A DNA stretch of 64,000 nt from Mycoplasma sp. NEAQ87857 (GCF_009792315.1 NZ_CP045542.1:744001-808000), one strand, 5' to 3'; numbered from the stretch's first letter, positions 22,473 through 31,983 are shown. Notes: a model not told the origin generated them from the letters alone. Program-made: numbers and translations.

Positions 22473-22580
22473 TATAACGATGATCTATAAGGTTGCTAAA
22501 ACACCATGTGTTGTTGAGGATGTTTTAGGTTTTTATAGGGAGTTATGTTCGTATAATAGAACAAAGGAGACAACAAACTT
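22466..22580 (+). promoter_or_regulatory. Structured leader of the S10 operon
   Basis: Helix A pairs AGCAACT (22467-22473) with GGTTGCT (22491-22497). Helix B pairs CTAAAAC (22496-22502) with GTTTTAG (22522-22528), sharing two bases with A, so they compete at the junction. Helix C pairs TGTTC (22546-22550) with GAACA (22559-22563) directly before the Shine-Dalgarno sequence AAGGAG. The S10 operon is autoregulated through its leader (by L4) in some bacteria; the effector here is unknown. Confidence 0.5.
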
Positions 22581-22889
22581 ATGAATAAAATGAACATCAA
22601 AGTTAAAGGATTTGATCATGCTTTAGTAGATGAAGCAGCTAAAAAAATCTTTTTAGCTGCTAAATCAGCAAACGCTAAAGTATCAGGACCTATTCCTTTA
22701 CCTACAATTAGAGATGAAGTAACTATTCTAAGATCAGTTCACGTTAACAAAAAAAGTCGTGAACAATTTGAAAGCAGAACACACCAAAGATTAGTTGTAA
22801 TTACCAATCCATCTGCTGAAATCAAAGATAAAATTCAAAGACTTGAATTGCCATTTGGTGTGGACATTCAAGTTAAAATTAAAAAATAG
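22581..22889 (+). CDS. rpsJ: 30S ribosomal protein S10
   Basis: A 102-residue S10 and first gene of the S10 operon. Family core: IKVKGFDHALVDEAAKKI, then GPIPLPTIRD and HVNKKSREQFESRTHQR. It sits in the 30S head and, in other bacteria, joins NusB in antitermination on boxA. The Shine-Dalgarno sequence is about 11 bases from this ATG; a second ATG three codons in is farther and less likely. Confidence 0.97.
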   Translation: MNKMNIKVKGFDHALVDEAAKKIFLAAKSANAKVSGPIPLPTIRDEVTILRSVHVNKKSREQFESRTHQRLVVITNPSAEIKDKIQRLELPFGVDIQVKIKK

Positions 22890-22915
22890 TATTTATATAA
22901 TACCAAGGAGTTAAT

Positions 22916-23713
22916 ATGAAAGGAATCTTAGGACGTAAAGTTGGTATGACTCAAGTTTATGGTGAAAGCGGTGAAAGAATCGCTGTTACTGTAATAGAAG
23001 TACAACCAAATGTTGTATCTAAGGTTTTAACAAGCGACAAAAATGGTTATGTTGCTACACAACTTGCAGTTTTTGATAAAAAAGCAAGTCGTTCAAACAA
23101 ACCAGAAGCTGGTCACTTTGCTAAAGCTAATACAACACCTAAGCGCTACGTAAAAGAAATTCGTAATATGTCAGGTTATGAATTAGGGCAAGAAATTAAA
23201 GCTGACATTTTTGCATCAGGAGAACTTGTTGATGTTACAGGAACATCAAAAGGAAAAGGTTTTGCTGGAACAATTAAAAGACACAATCAACACATTGGTC
23301 CTAAATCTCACGGTGGAGGGGGAGGTTCTCAACCTGTTCGTCAAACCGGATCATTAGGGGATATTTCAGGAAACAAAGTTGTTAAAGGTATGACAATGCC
23401 TGGACACTTAGGACATGTGAAAACAACAGTTCAAAACCTTGAAGTTGTTAAAGTTGATGTAGAAAACAATCTTATTCTTATTAAAGGTTCAATTCCAGGA
23501 CCTAAAAAATCTTTTGTAACAGTTAAAGAAGCTGTTAAAGGACTTCCAAATCGTGAAGCAGTTAAATTAGTTGACGTACAAGAAGTAGTTTTAATGAATG
23601 AATTAGTTGAAAAAGCTAAAAAATTCAATATTGAAGTTAAAGTAGGGATGCACTCAAGTGAACTTAAAGCTTTAATCGAAGAAGCTGAAGCAAATGAAGA
23701 AGGGAATAAATAG
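22916..23713 (+). CDS. rplC: 50S ribosomal protein L3
   Basis: A 265-residue L3, longer than the ~210 of model bacteria. [15 protein letters not shown] is the family start and [18 protein letters not shown] lies in the loop reaching the peptidyl-transferase centre. The extra length is a charged C-terminal helix (about residues 215-265) ending NEEGNK. Shine-Dalgarno AAGGAG. rplD starts 2 bases after the stop. Confidence 0.96.
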   Translation: MKGILGRKVGMTQVYGESGERIAVTVIEVQPNVVSKVLTSDKNGYVATQLAVFDKKASRSNKPEAGHFAKANTTPKRYVKEIRNMSGYELGQEIKADIFASGELVDVTGTSKGKGFAGTIKRHNQHIGPKSHGGGGGSQPVRQTGSLGDISGNKVVKGMTMPGHLGHVKTTVQNLEVVKVDVENNLILIKGSIPGPKKSFVTVKEAVKGLPNREAVKLVDVQEVVLMNELVEKAKKFNIEVKVGMHSSELKALIEEAEANEEGNK

Positions 23714-23715
23714 TC

Positions 23716-24363
23716 ATGGCTCAAACAAATGATAAAAAAGTAAATGTTGTTAGTGCTAAAGTTGCTAATAAAGTAGAATTTTCTGCAGATCTACCTAAAG
23801 AACTTTTTGCTAGCGAAAAAATTTACCAACAAGCTATTTTTGACACTATTCTTTCAGAAAGAGCTTCAAGAAGACAAGGTACTCACCAAGTTAAAAACCG
23901 TGCTGAAGTAAGCGGTAGTGGTAAAAAACCTTGAAGACAAAAAGGTACAGGACGTGCAAGAACTAGCTCACTTAGAACACCAGTATTCGTTGGTGGTGGT
24001 AGAGCATTTGGACCTCAATCAGAAAGAAACTACTCATTAAAAGTTAACAAAAAAGTTAAATATGCAGCTTTTGTTTCAGCATTAACAATGTTAGCTGAAG
24101 ATAAAGCAGTAGCAGTAAATGACTTAACTCTTTCAGAAATTTCAACTAAAAAACTTGTTGCATTATTAACTGAATTAAAAGTTAATGAATTAAAACGTGT
24201 ATTAGTAGTTACAGAAGACTTAAATGTATTTAAGTCAGCTAGAAACTTACAAAACGTTGCAACAGTTAAAGCTAACTCATTAAGTGTTGAACAATTAGTT
24301 GGAGCTGATGTAATGATCATCTCAAACGAAAGTTTAAAATTATTAGAAGGGAGAATTAAATAA
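23716..24363 (+). CDS. rplD: 50S ribosomal protein L4
   Basis: A 215-residue L4. The exit-tunnel loop contains [19 protein letters not shown] with its Trp encoded by TGA. Besides its ribosomal role, L4 is the S10-operon repressor in E. coli. It starts right after rplC and overlaps rplW by one base (TAATG). Confidence 0.96.
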
Positions 24364-24833
24364 TGGAATTAACAAATGTTATTAAATCTCCAGTTTTAAC
24401 TGAAAAATCAAACATCTTAAAAGAACAAAATCAAGTTTTTGTTTTCAAAGTAGATTTTCACGCTAACAAATTCCAAATTAAAGAAGCTGTTGAAACTATT
24501 TTCCAAGTTAAAGTAGCTAAAGTTAATGTAATTAAGGTTGATAAAAAACCTAAGAATGTAGGGCGTTTCCATGGATTTACCAACCGTTACAAAAAAGCTA
24601 TGGTGTGATTAAAAGAAGGTCAAAACCTTAACTACTTACCAGAAGATGAAGAATCAAATGATGAATTAAAAGCACAAGAAGTTAAAGTTGAAAAAGAAGC
24701 TAAAGCAGCTAAAGCTGCAGAAGTTGAAAAAAGAGTAGCACAAAAATTAGCTGCTAAAAAACAAACAGCTACTAAAGTAGCAAAAACTACCAAAGCACAA
24801 ACTGCTCCAAAACGTAAAGTTGGTGGAGAATAA
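24363..24833 (+). CDS. rplW: 50S ribosomal protein L23 with C-terminal extension
   Basis: A 156-residue L23. The globular part (about 1-95) has IKSPVLTEKSN and VNVIKVDKKPKNVGRF. It then carries a Lys/Ala/Glu-rich tail (about 100-156) ending RKVGGE, absent from the ~95-residue bacterial norm. L23 is the docking site for SRP and trigger factor at the tunnel exit. A 137-base structured gap separates it from rplB, unlike the tight spacing elsewhere in the operon. Confidence 0.93.
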
Positions 24834-24970
24834 TAAGAACTCCGATGAACTTTCGTTGTTAAAATACACTAAAATACACTATACACTATTTATAAATTAT
24901 GAAATTAGCGGAACATAGGTTGCTTAAAAGACAGATCCGCAACTATTTTTAAGCAAAGGAGAAAAGACAA
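24834..24970 (+). promoter_or_regulatory. Structured leader of rplB with potential pseudoknot
   Basis: Helix P1 pairs GCGGA (24908-24912) with TCCGC (24936-24940). Helix P2 pairs TTGCTTAAAA (24920-24929) with TTTTAAGCAA (24947-24956), a perfect 10-bp match ending next to the Shine-Dalgarno sequence AAGGAG. The order P1-P2-P1-P2 is a pseudoknot. A competing hairpin pairs GGTTGC (24918-24923) with GCAACT (24939-24944). Upstream are a tandem repeat of AAAATACACT and a possible -10 box TATAAA (24891-24896), which would start a transcript right at P1. Confidence 0.6.
24861..24887 (+). repeat. Tandem AAAATACACT repeat upstream of rplB
   Basis: Two perfect 10-base copies (24861-24870, 24871-24880) and a partial third, ATACACT (24881-24887). 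It lies between rplW and the structured part of the rplB leader, in a possible -35/spacer region. Confidence 0.6.
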
Positions 24971-25816
24971 ATGGCAATTAAACATTATAAGCCAACTACA
25001 AATGGTCGTAGAAACATGTCTTCTCTTGATTACAGACACAACTTATCAGGTCATGCACCTACAAAATCACTTTTAGTGAATTTAAAAAATCACGCAGGTC
25101 GTAATAACCAAGGTAAGATTACAGTTAGACATCACGGGGGACGTGTAAAAAGATTCTACAGACTAGTAGACTTTAAACGTAATAAAGATAATATCCCTGC
25201 ACTTGTTAAAACAATTGAATATGATCCAAACAGATCAGCAAATATTTGTTTATTAGCTTATGCAGACGGAGAAAAAAGATACATTTTAGCTCCAAAAGGT
25301 ATTAAATTAGGTCAAACAGTTGTTTCAGGAACAAATGTTGACATTATTGTGGGTAATGCATTACCACTTTCAAATATTCCAGAAGGAACATTTGTACATA
25401 ATATTGAAATGCAACCAGGAGGTGGAGGTATTATTGCACGTAGTGCTGGTACATCTGCACAAATTCTTGGGAAAGACGATGACGGTAAATACGTTGTTTT
25501 AAGACTTAAATCAGGTGAAACACGTAGAATTTTAGCTCGTTGTCGTGCAACAATTGGTATTGTTGGAAACGAAGAACATTTACTTGTTAATGTTGGAAAA
25601 GCTGGAATTAACAGACATAAAGGTATTAGACCTACAGTTAGAGGTTCTGTAATGAACCCAGTAGACCACCCACATGGTGGAGGGGAAGGGAAACAACCTG
25701 TTGGTAGAAAAGCTCCTCTTACTCCATGAGGTAAAAAAGCTCTTGGTGTTAAAACAAGAAAAACTAAGAAATCTTCAAATAAACTTATTATCAGAAGAAG
25801 AAAGGATGCTAAATAA
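24971..25816 (+). CDS. rplB: 50S ribosomal protein L2
   Basis: A 281-residue L2, a primary 23S-binding protein needed for peptidyl transfer. Core signatures are [22 protein letters not shown] and [22 protein letters not shown], the latter holding the conserved active-region His. TGA at 25727-25729 is Trp; the real C-terminus is RRRKDAK. It is the only gene within the operon with its own long structured leader. Confidence 0.97.
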
Positions 25817-26094
25817 TGGCACGTAGTCTTAAAAAAGGTCCATTCGCTGATGATCATTTACTTAAAAAAGTAGATGCTATTATCGAAGGTAAAAAACCTA
25901 AAAAACCAATCAAAACTTGATCAAGACGTTCAACAATCTTCCCAAGTTTTGTTGGATTAACATTTGCAGTACACAACGGAAAACAATTCATCGAAGTTTA
26001 TGTAACAGATGATATGGTTGGACACAAATTAGGAGAATTTGCACCTACAAGAACATTCTCAGGTCATGGTGCAGATAAAGGTAAGAAGAAATAA
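25816..26094 (+). CDS. rpsS: 30S ribosomal protein S19
   Basis: A 92-residue S19 with [32 protein letters not shown] (Trp by TGA) and [13 protein letters not shown]. It sits in the 30S head with S13. One-base overlaps with rplB and rplV indicate translational coupling. It is missing from a standard-code reading because of the internal TGA. Confidence 0.96.
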
Positions 26095-26435
26095 TGGCAA
26101 ATCAAGCAAAAGCAAGCGTTAAATTACAAAGAGTTAGCGTTAAAAAAGCTAAACTTGTAGCTAACTTATTCAGATCAAAAGATGTTGTTGTGGCATTGGG
26201 TATCTTACACAATACATCTAAAAAATCTGCTCCTATTTTTATCAAATTATTAAATTCTGCAATTGCAAATGCTACAAATAATCACGGAATGGAAGCATCA
26301 AAATTATTTGTTAAAGAAGTTTATGTAAATGAAGGTCCAACTCTTAAAAGATTCCAACCAAGAAGCCAAGGTAGAGCATATTCTATCTTAAAACGTACAT
26401 CAAATTTATCAATTGTTTTAGAGGAGAGAAATTAA
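26094..26435 (+). CDS. rplV: 50S ribosomal protein L22
   Basis: A 113-residue L22. The beta-hairpin lining the exit tunnel includes VNEGPTLKRFQPRSQGRAYSI followed by LKRTSNLSIVL, the macrolide-resistance region in other bacteria. Starts on the last base of the rpsS stop. Confidence 0.96.
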   Translation: MANQAKASVKLQRVSVKKAKLVANLFRSKDVVVALGILHNTSKKSAPIFIKLLNSAIANATNNHGMEASKLFVKEVYVNEGPTLKRFQPRSQGRAYSILKRTSNLSIVLEERN

Positions 26436-26436
26436 T

Positions 26437-27108
26437 ATGGGACAAAAAGTTAATCCTAATGGATTCCGTTATGGAGTTACAAAAGCACACAATTCTCAAT
26501 GATTCGCTGAAAAAGCTAACTTTGGATCATATTTAGTTGAAGATGCTAAAATTTATAAATTCTTTGATAAATTAGTACGTCAATATCAATTAGGTCAAGT
26601 ACAAGTTAAAAGAAACAGAAACAACAAAGTAACAGTTGTTTTACATACAGCTAAACCTGCTGCTTTATTAGGGCAAGAAGGTAAAAACATTCAAGAATTA
26701 ACAGTAAAATTACAAAAATACTTAAAAAACAGATCACTACAATTAAACTTACAAGTAGTTGAACTTAAAAACCCTGATTTAAATGCAAGATTACTTGCAG
26801 AAATGATTGCAACAAAATTAGAAAACCGTGAAAGCTTCCGTTCAGCTCAAAAAATAGCTATTAGAAGTGCAATGCGTAATGGAGCTAAAGGTATTAAAAC
26901 CGCAGTTTCAGGACGTTTAAACGGTGTTGATATGGCTAGAACAGAAGGATATTCTGAAGGAGAAATGAAACTTCATACACTTAGACAAAATGTTGATTAT
27001 GCAACAGCAACAGCTAGAACAACATATGGTGCTATTGGAGTTAAAGTTTGAGTATCATTAGGTGAAATTTTGGAAGGAGATAAACATGCTTCAACCAAAA
27101 AGAACTAA
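26437..27108 (+). CDS. rpsC: 30S ribosomal protein S3
   Basis: A 223-residue S3. [15 protein letters not shown] opens the KH-domain half; VAxRLENR-type [18 protein letters not shown] and [13 protein letters not shown] mark the C-terminal half at the mRNA entry channel. TGA codons at 26500 and 27049 encode Trp. The C-terminus ([10 protein letters not shown]) overlaps rplP by 23 bases. Confidence 0.96.
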
Positions 27109-27508
27109 ATACAGAAAACCATTTTTAGTAAAACACGACAAACGTAAAGCAACAAAAGGAAACAAAGTTTCTTTTGGAGAATTTGGACTTCAAGCTGTTA
27201 CTTCTGCTTGAGTAACATCAAGACAAATTGAATCAGCTCGTATTGCTGCTACACGTAGAATGGGACGTGAAGGACAAGTTATTATCCGTATCTTCCCACA
27301 CTTTGCTAAAACAAGTAAACCTATTGGGGTTCGTATGGGATCTGGAAAAGGTACACCTGAATTATGATACACAGCAGTTAAAGTTAACACAATGATGTTT
27401 GAAGTTTCAGGAGTTTCTGAAGAAATCGCTCGTGATGCTTTACGTCTTGCTGGACACAAATTACCTGTTAAATGAAGAATTGTTAAAAAAGAAGAAGGAG
27501 ATAAATAA
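27086..27508 (+). CDS. rplP: 50S ribosomal protein L16
   Basis: A 140-residue L16. [13 protein letters not shown] is the family start; [23 protein letters not shown] and [13 protein letters not shown] are conserved. L16 organises the A-site tRNA elbow contact. It starts 23 bases inside rpsC, the largest overlap in the operon, with GGAAGGAG upstream as Shine-Dalgarno sequence. Confidence 0.96.
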
Positions 27509-27699
27509 TGCTTTATAAAGATTTACAAAAGAAATCAGTTGAAGAACTTACACAATTAGTTGCTGATTTAAAAGCTGAATTATTTACTTTAAGATATAGA
27601 AACGTAACAGGTGATTTAAAAGAAACACACAAAATTTCAGTTATTAGAAAAGATATTGCTAAAGCTCTTACAGCTTTAAATGAAAAAGAGGTTAAATAG
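27508..27699 (+). CDS. rpmC: 50S ribosomal protein L29
   Basis: A 63-residue helical-hairpin protein at the tunnel exit. [20 protein letters not shown] and the end of helix two, [21 protein letters not shown], fit L29. One-base overlap with rplP. Confidence 0.93.
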   Translation: MLYKDLQKKSVEELTQLVADLKAELFTLRYRNVTGDLKETHKISVIRKDIAKALTALNEKEVK

Positions 27700-27701
27700 T
27701 T

Positions 27702-27971
27702 ATGGAAAGAAACACAAGAAAAACATTAGTTGGTACAGTTGTTTCAGCAGGAAAAAGTGCTAAAACAATTATCGTTGCTGTTGACACATACAAAAAACAC
27801 CCATTATACTCAAAACGTTTCAAATCAACTAAACGTTTTGCAGTTCATGATGAAAACCAAGAAGCAAAACTTAATGACATCGTTGTTATTATGGAAACAA
27901 GACCACTTTCAAAAACCAAACGTTTTAGATTAGTTTCAATTAAAGAAACTGCAGTTGAAGGAGCTAATTAA
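27702..27971 (+). CDS. rpsQ: 30S ribosomal protein S17
   Basis: An 89-residue S17 with [39 protein letters not shown] and [17 protein letters not shown], the OB-fold signatures that bind the 16S 5' domain. Overlaps rplN by one base. Confidence 0.95.
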   Translation: MERNTRKTLVGTVVSAGKSAKTIIVAVDTYKKHPLYSKRFKSTKRFAVHDENQEAKLNDIVVIMETRPLSKTKRFRLVSIKETAVEGAN

Positions 27972-28336
27972 TGCTTTTAGAATTATCAAGAGCAAACGTT
28001 GCAGATAACTCAGGTGCAAAAGAAATCGGAGTTATCCGTATTTTAGGTGGTTCAAAGAAAAAGATTGCAAAAATTGGTGATGTAATTGTATGTTCAGTTA
28101 AAAAAGCAATGCCAAACGGTATGGTTAAAGAAGGTCAAGTAGTTAAAGCGGTTGTTGTTCGTTCACGTTATGGTATCGCACGTGATAATGGATCATACAT
28201 TCGTTTTGATGATAATGCAGTAGTAATACTTAAAGAAGATGGAACACCTCGTGGAACACGTGTTTTTGGGCCAGTTGCACGTGAAATTCGTGAGAAATAT
28301 CCAAAGATCGTTTCTTTAGCACCAGAGGTATTATAA
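27971..28336 (+). CDS. rplN: 50S ribosomal protein L14
   Basis: A 121-residue L14. [38 protein letters not shown] and [21 protein letters not shown] are near-invariant family blocks. It lies at the subunit interface. Overlaps rpsQ by one base. Confidence 0.97.
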   Translation: MLLELSRANVADNSGAKEIGVIRILGGSKKKIAKIGDVIVCSVKKAMPNGMVKEGQVVKAVVVRSRYGIARDNGSYIRFDDNAVVILKEDGTPRGTRVFGPVAREIREKYPKIVSLAPEVL

Positions 28337-28348
28337 TAAGGAGTTATG

Positions 28349-28675
28349 ATGAAAATTAAATTCAAGAAAAATGATGAAGTTATTGTAATAGCTGGAAAAG
28401 AAAAAGGAAAAATCGGAAGAATCGAAAAAGTATTACACAAAGAAAACAGAGTTATCGTTAAAGACCTTAATATCGTTGTTAAACATAACAAACCTACTCA
28501 ACAAAATCAAGATGGATCTAAAACTGAAATCGAAGCTCCAATTCACGCTTCAAACGTAGCATATTTAGTTAAAAAAGCTGCTAAAAACTCTCCAGCTGAA
28601 TTTTCAAAACTTGGGTACATGAACAAAGATGGAAAAAAAGTGAGAGTTGTAAGAAAGACTAAGAAGGAAATTTAA
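28349..28675 (+). CDS. rplX: 50S ribosomal protein L24
   Basis: A 108-residue L24 with KOW motif [16 protein letters not shown]. Two ATGs are adjacent at 28346 and 28349. The Shine-Dalgarno sequence AAGGAG (28338-28343) is 2 bases from the first and 5 from the second, so I place the start at 28349 (MKIKFKKND). Confidence 0.94.
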   Translation: MKIKFKKNDEVIVIAGKEKGKIGRIEKVLHKENRVIVKDLNIVVKHNKPTQQNQDGSKTEIEAPIHASNVAYLVKKAAKNSPAEFSKLGYMNKDGKKVRVVRKTKKEI

Positions 28676-28677
28676 TT

Positions 28678-29223
28678 ATGTTAAAACAAACTTATAAAGA
28701 AAAAGTTGTACCTGCTTTATTAGAAAAATTCAACTACTCATCTATCATGGAAGTTCCAAGAATTGAAAAAATCGTGTTAAACATGACTGCTGGAAAAGAA
28801 GTTTCAAACTCAAAAGCTATTGAAGAAGTTTTAAACGAACTTACTTTAATCTCATCTCAAAAACCATTTCAAACTAAAGCTAAAAAATCAAACGCTTCAT
28901 GAAAACTTCGTGAAGGAATGCCTATGGGAGGGAAAGTTACTCTTCGTAGAGATAGAATGTGAGACTTTTTAGAAAAATTAATTAACGTTGCAATGCCACG
29001 TATTAGAGATTTCCGTGGTGCAAATCCTAAAGCATTTGATGGAAGAGGAAATTTCGCTTTAGGTATTAAAGAAGAAATTATCTTCCCAGAAATCGAATTT
29101 GACAAAATTCGTCGTATTAAAGGACTTGACGTTCTTATTGTAACATCAGCAAAAACTAACAAAGAAGCTAAAACTCTTTTAGAATTATTAGGTGTACCAT
29201 TTGAAAAAAAAGGAGCTAAATAA
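28678..29223 (+). CDS. rplE: 50S ribosomal protein L5
   Basis: A 181-residue L5, the main 5S-rRNA-binding protein. [40 protein letters not shown] and [18 protein letters not shown] are diagnostic. Two Trp are encoded by TGA. Overlaps the next gene by one base. Confidence 0.97.
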
Positions 29224-29408
29224 TGGCTAGAAAAGCATTAATCGAAAAAGCAAAACGTCACCCTAAATTCTCAACACGTGCTTACACACGTTGTGAATTA
29301 TGTGGACGTCCTCATGCTGTTTTAAGAAAATATAAAGTATGTCGTATCTGTTTTAGAAACCTTGCACATGAAGGTAAAATTCCAGGTATGAAGAAAGCGA
29401 GTTGATAA
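29223..29408 (+). CDS. rpsN: 30S ribosomal protein S14, type Z (zinc)
   Basis: A 61-residue short S14. The CELCG and CRICF pairs bind zinc and identify the zinc-containing type. The last residue is Trp, encoded by TGA at 29403-29405, before TAA; MKKASW is the usual end of this family. Confidence 0.96.
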
Positions 29409-29410
29409 TT

Positions 29411-29806
29411 ATGTTTATTACAGATCCAATTTCAGATTTAATCGTTCGTATTAAAAATGCTAACATCAGAAAGCATAAAACTGTATCAATTCCTTATTCA
29501 GTTAAAAAAGAAGCTATTGTTAAGTTAATTTTAGAAGAAGGGTACATTAGTTCATACGCTGTTGAAGGTGAAGGAACTAAAAAAGCTATTGTTGTTACAT
29601 TAAAATACAAAAAAGGTCAAGCTGCTATTGTTGGAATTAAAAGAGTTTCAAAACCTGGACTTAGAGTTTATGTTAAGTCAGAAGAAATTCCTTCAGTTCT
29701 ATCAGGATACGGAACAGTTATTATTTCTACATCAAAAGGTCTTATGACTGGAAAAGAAGCTAGAAAGGAAAATGTTGGTGGTGAAATCATCGCTTACATT
29801 TGATAG
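29411..29806 (+). CDS. rpsH: 30S ribosomal protein S8
   Basis: A 131-residue S8. It starts at ATG 29411 (MFITDPISDLIVRIKNAN); an in-frame TTG at 29402 is not needed. TSKGLMTGKEARKENVGGEI is the conserved C-terminal part, ending IAYIW with Trp by TGA just before TAG. S8 is the spc-operon repressor in E. coli. Confidence 0.96.
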
Positions 29807-29814
29807 GTAAAAGT

Positions 29815-30354
29815 ATGTCTCGTGTTGGAAATAGAATATTAACAATTCCTGCAGGAACTACTGTTACTGTAGAAGGTACTAAAGTTACTGTTAAAGGTAA
29901 ATTAGGTACATTAGAAAGAGAATTTAGCTCTTTAATCACAATTAATGTAGAAGATAACTTAGTAAAAACACTTCGTGCAAACGAAGCAAAACACACAAAA
30001 CAATTACACGGAACCACAAATGCACACATTTCAAACATGATTGAAGGTGTTACAAATGGGTTCAAAAAAGATTTAGAAATTAAAGGGGTTGGGTACAAAG
30101 CTGTATTAAAAGGTAACCAATTAGAAATTTCTGCTGGTTATTCACACCCTGTTGTTTTAGATATTCCAGAAGATGTAAAAGTTACAATTGGTAAACCAAC
30201 TGAAGTATCAGTTAGCGGAATTAACAAACAAAGCGTAGGGCACTTTGCTGCTGTAGTTCGTGGTGTAAGAAAACCTAATGTTTATTCAGGAAAAGGTATT
30301 TCTTACAAAGGTGAACAAATTAGACGTAAGGAAGGAAAAACAGCTTCTAAATAA
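29815..30354 (+). CDS. rplF: 50S ribosomal protein L6
   Basis: A 179-residue L6 starting MSRVGNRILTIPAG; an upstream in-frame TTG at 29800 would overlap rpsH and is less likely. ATG is preceded by only a weak AGGTAAAA. GVGYKAVLKGNQLEISAGYSHPV and the C-terminal PNVYSGKGISYKGEQIRRKEGK are family blocks. Confidence 0.96.
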   Translation: MSRVGNRILTIPAGTTVTVEGTKVTVKGKLGTLEREFSSLITINVEDNLVKTLRANEAKHTKQLHGTTNAHISNMIEGVTNGFKKDLEIKGVGYKAVLKGNQLEISAGYSHPVVLDIPEDVKVTIGKPTEVSVSGINKQSVGHFAAVVRGVRKPNVYSGKGISYKGEQIRRKEGKTASK

Positions 30355-30375
30355 TGAAGTTGTAAGGAAAAAATT

Positions 30376-30726
30376 ATGGCAAAATTATCAAGAAATCAAG
30401 CTAGAAAAGTTAAACACGTTCGTTTACGTCAACACTTATCTGGAACAAGCACAAAACCACGTTTAAATGTATATAAATCACACCAAAACTTTTATGCTCA
30501 ACTTATTGATGATACTAAAGGTATTACATTAGCAAGTGTTTCTACACTTAAAGATTCTACTTATGGTGGAAATGTAGCTGCTGCTAAAGAATTAGGTTTA
30601 TTAATGGGTGATGCTATTAATAAATTAGGTATTAAAGAAGTTGTTTTCGATCGTTCAGGATACATTTTCCATGGACGTGTTAAAGCATTTGCTGAATCTG
30701 TAAGAGAAAAAGGAGTTAAATTCTAG
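30376..30726 (+). CDS. rplR: 50S ribosomal protein L18
   Basis: A 116-residue L18, the second 5S-rRNA-binding protein. [20 protein letters not shown] and the end [21 protein letters not shown] are typical. Shine-Dalgarno AAGGAAAA. Confidence 0.95.
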   Translation: MAKLSRNQARKVKHVRLRQHLSGTSTKPRLNVYKSHQNFYAQLIDDTKGITLASVSTLKDSTYGGNVAAAKELGLLMGDAINKLGIKEVVFDRSGYIFHGRVKAFAESVREKGVKF

Positions 30727-30727
30727 T

Positions 30728-31348
30728 ATGGAAAACCAAAAAAACATTAAAGCAACAGAACAAGCTGGAACAAAAGAAGTTTCTGCTAAAAGAGTTGCTT
30801 CAAAACCAAACAAAGATAACCAAAAACCAGAAAGACGTTTTGCAAACAGAAGACCAAGAAGACAAAGACAAGAATCAGAATTTACTGAAAAAGTAGTTGA
30901 TATTGCTAGAGTTACTAAAGTTGTTAAAGGTGGAAGAAGATTTAGTTTTTCAGCCTTTGTTGTAGTAGGAAACAAAAAAGGTCAAGTTGGATATGGACAC
31001 GGTAAGGCTAACGAAGTTCCAGATGCAATTAAAAAAGCTATCAAAGACGCTCAAAACAATTTAGTAACAGTACCAGTTGTTAATGGTACAGTACCACATG
31101 AAACTAAAGCTAAATTCTTAGCTTCTAGAGTTATGTTAAAACCAGCTCCAAAAGGAAAAGGACTTATTGCTTCAGGAACAGTACGTGCTGTAGTTGAGTT
31201 AGCAGGTTACACCGACATTGTTACAAAAACTTATGGATCACGTTCAAAAGCCAACACCGTAAAAGCTACTGTTGAAGCTCTTAAAACTTTAAGAACTGTA
31301 GAACAAATTGCAGATATTAGAGATAAAAAAGTAAAGGACTTTGAATAA
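30728..31348 (+). CDS. rpsE: 30S ribosomal protein S5
   Basis: A 206-residue S5. The double-stranded-RNA-binding N-terminal block [20 protein letters not shown] begins only at about residue 57, after a Lys/Gln/Arg-rich extension longer than the usual ~20 residues. [15 protein letters not shown] and [16 protein letters not shown] are conserved. Located at the mRNA entry and decoding fidelity site. Confidence 0.96.
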   Translation: MENQKNIKATEQAGTKEVSAKRVASKPNKDNQKPERRFANRRPRRQRQESEFTEKVVDIARVTKVVKGGRRFSFSAFVVVGNKKGQVGYGHGKANEVPDAIKKAIKDAQNNLVTVPVVNGTVPHETKAKFLASRVMLKPAPKGKGLIASGTVRAVVELAGYTDIVTKTYGSRSKANTVKATVEALKTLRTVEQIADIRDKKVKDFE

Positions 31349-31349
31349 T

Positions 31350-31793
31350 ATGGCAAGAATTAGATTAAACGAATTATCTTACACAGAAGGTTCAAGACCA
31401 GAAAAACACCGTAAAGGTCGTGGACACGCTGCTGGTAAAGGTAAACAAGCTGGTAAAGGTCAATCAGGTCAAAACAAACGTAAAGGTCATAGATTAGGAT
31501 TCGAAGGGGGTCAAACTCCATGATTCCGTCGTATTGGAAAACGTGGATTTAAAAACGTAAATCACGTTGAATACCAAGTGGTTAACTTAGTTCAATTAGA
31601 AAATAACTATCAAGCAAATGAAGAAGTAACAATCGAATCACTTTTTGCTAAAGGATTAGTAAAAAGAACAATGCCTATTAAACTTTTAGCTAATGGTACA
31701 TTATCAAAAGCTCTTACAATTAAAGTGCACAAAGTAAGTGCTGCTGCTAAAGAAGCTGTAGAAGCTGCTGGCGGAAAAGTTGAAGAATTATAA
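31350..31793 (+). CDS. rplO: 50S ribosomal protein L15 (last gene of the operon)
   Basis: A 147-residue L15, start at ATG 31350 ([15 protein letters not shown]). [19 protein letters not shown] and [18 protein letters not shown] (Trp by TGA) are diagnostic. It is followed directly by a strong terminator. secY, adk, map and the rpsM-rpoA cluster, which usually follow, are absent from the window. Confidence 0.96.
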
Positions 31794-31820
31794 TTAAAAC
31801 AACAAAATCTTAAATCATTA

Positions 31821-31846
31821 AGCTAGGGAATTTCCCTAGTTTTTTA
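31821..31846 (+). terminator. Rho-independent terminator of the S10-spc operon
   Basis: Stem around CTAGGGAA (31823-31830) with 31831-31838 and flanking AG/GT, then a 6-T run and more T-rich sequence. Confidence 0.88.
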
Positions 31847-31866
31847 TTTTGCTATTTTATTAAATG

Positions 31867-31909
31867 TGATAAAATATATTTACTAAACAACCTAAGATGT
31901 TTAGTAAAT
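31867..31909 (+). repeat. 12-bp perfect inverted repeat beside an extended -10 box
   Basis: TGA-TAAAAT (31867-31875) is followed at once by ATTTACTAAACA (31878-31889), an 8-base loop and TGTTTAGTAAAT (31898-31909). No U-tract follows, so it does not look like a terminator. No gene is seen between 31847 and 31983 except the tRNA promoter. Confidence 0.5.
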
Positions 31910-31959
31910 AATAATATCTAAAAATATTAAAAAATATTTTGTAAAAAATAATTTTAATA

Positions 31960-31976
31960 TATAATATTAAAGCAAC
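31960..31976 (+). promoter_or_regulatory. Promoter of the tRNA-Tyr/tRNA-Gln unit
   Basis: TATAAT (31960-31965), then ATTA and AAGCAAC (about 31970-31976), 8 bases before the mature tRNA 5' end. A poor -35 (TTTTGT, 31937-31942) is 17 bp upstream. Confidence 0.7.
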
Positions 31977-31983
31977 CAAAAAC

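Noticed and set aside
22552-22557. TATAAT as the main S10-operon promoter
   Set aside because: It lies in the loop of a hairpin next to the Shine-Dalgarno sequence and lacks the AAGCA element; the box at 22456 fits better, though a minor role is possible.
25312-25857. 181-codon antisense frame over rplB
   Set aside because: Antisense to a highly conserved gene; composition reflects L2 codons.
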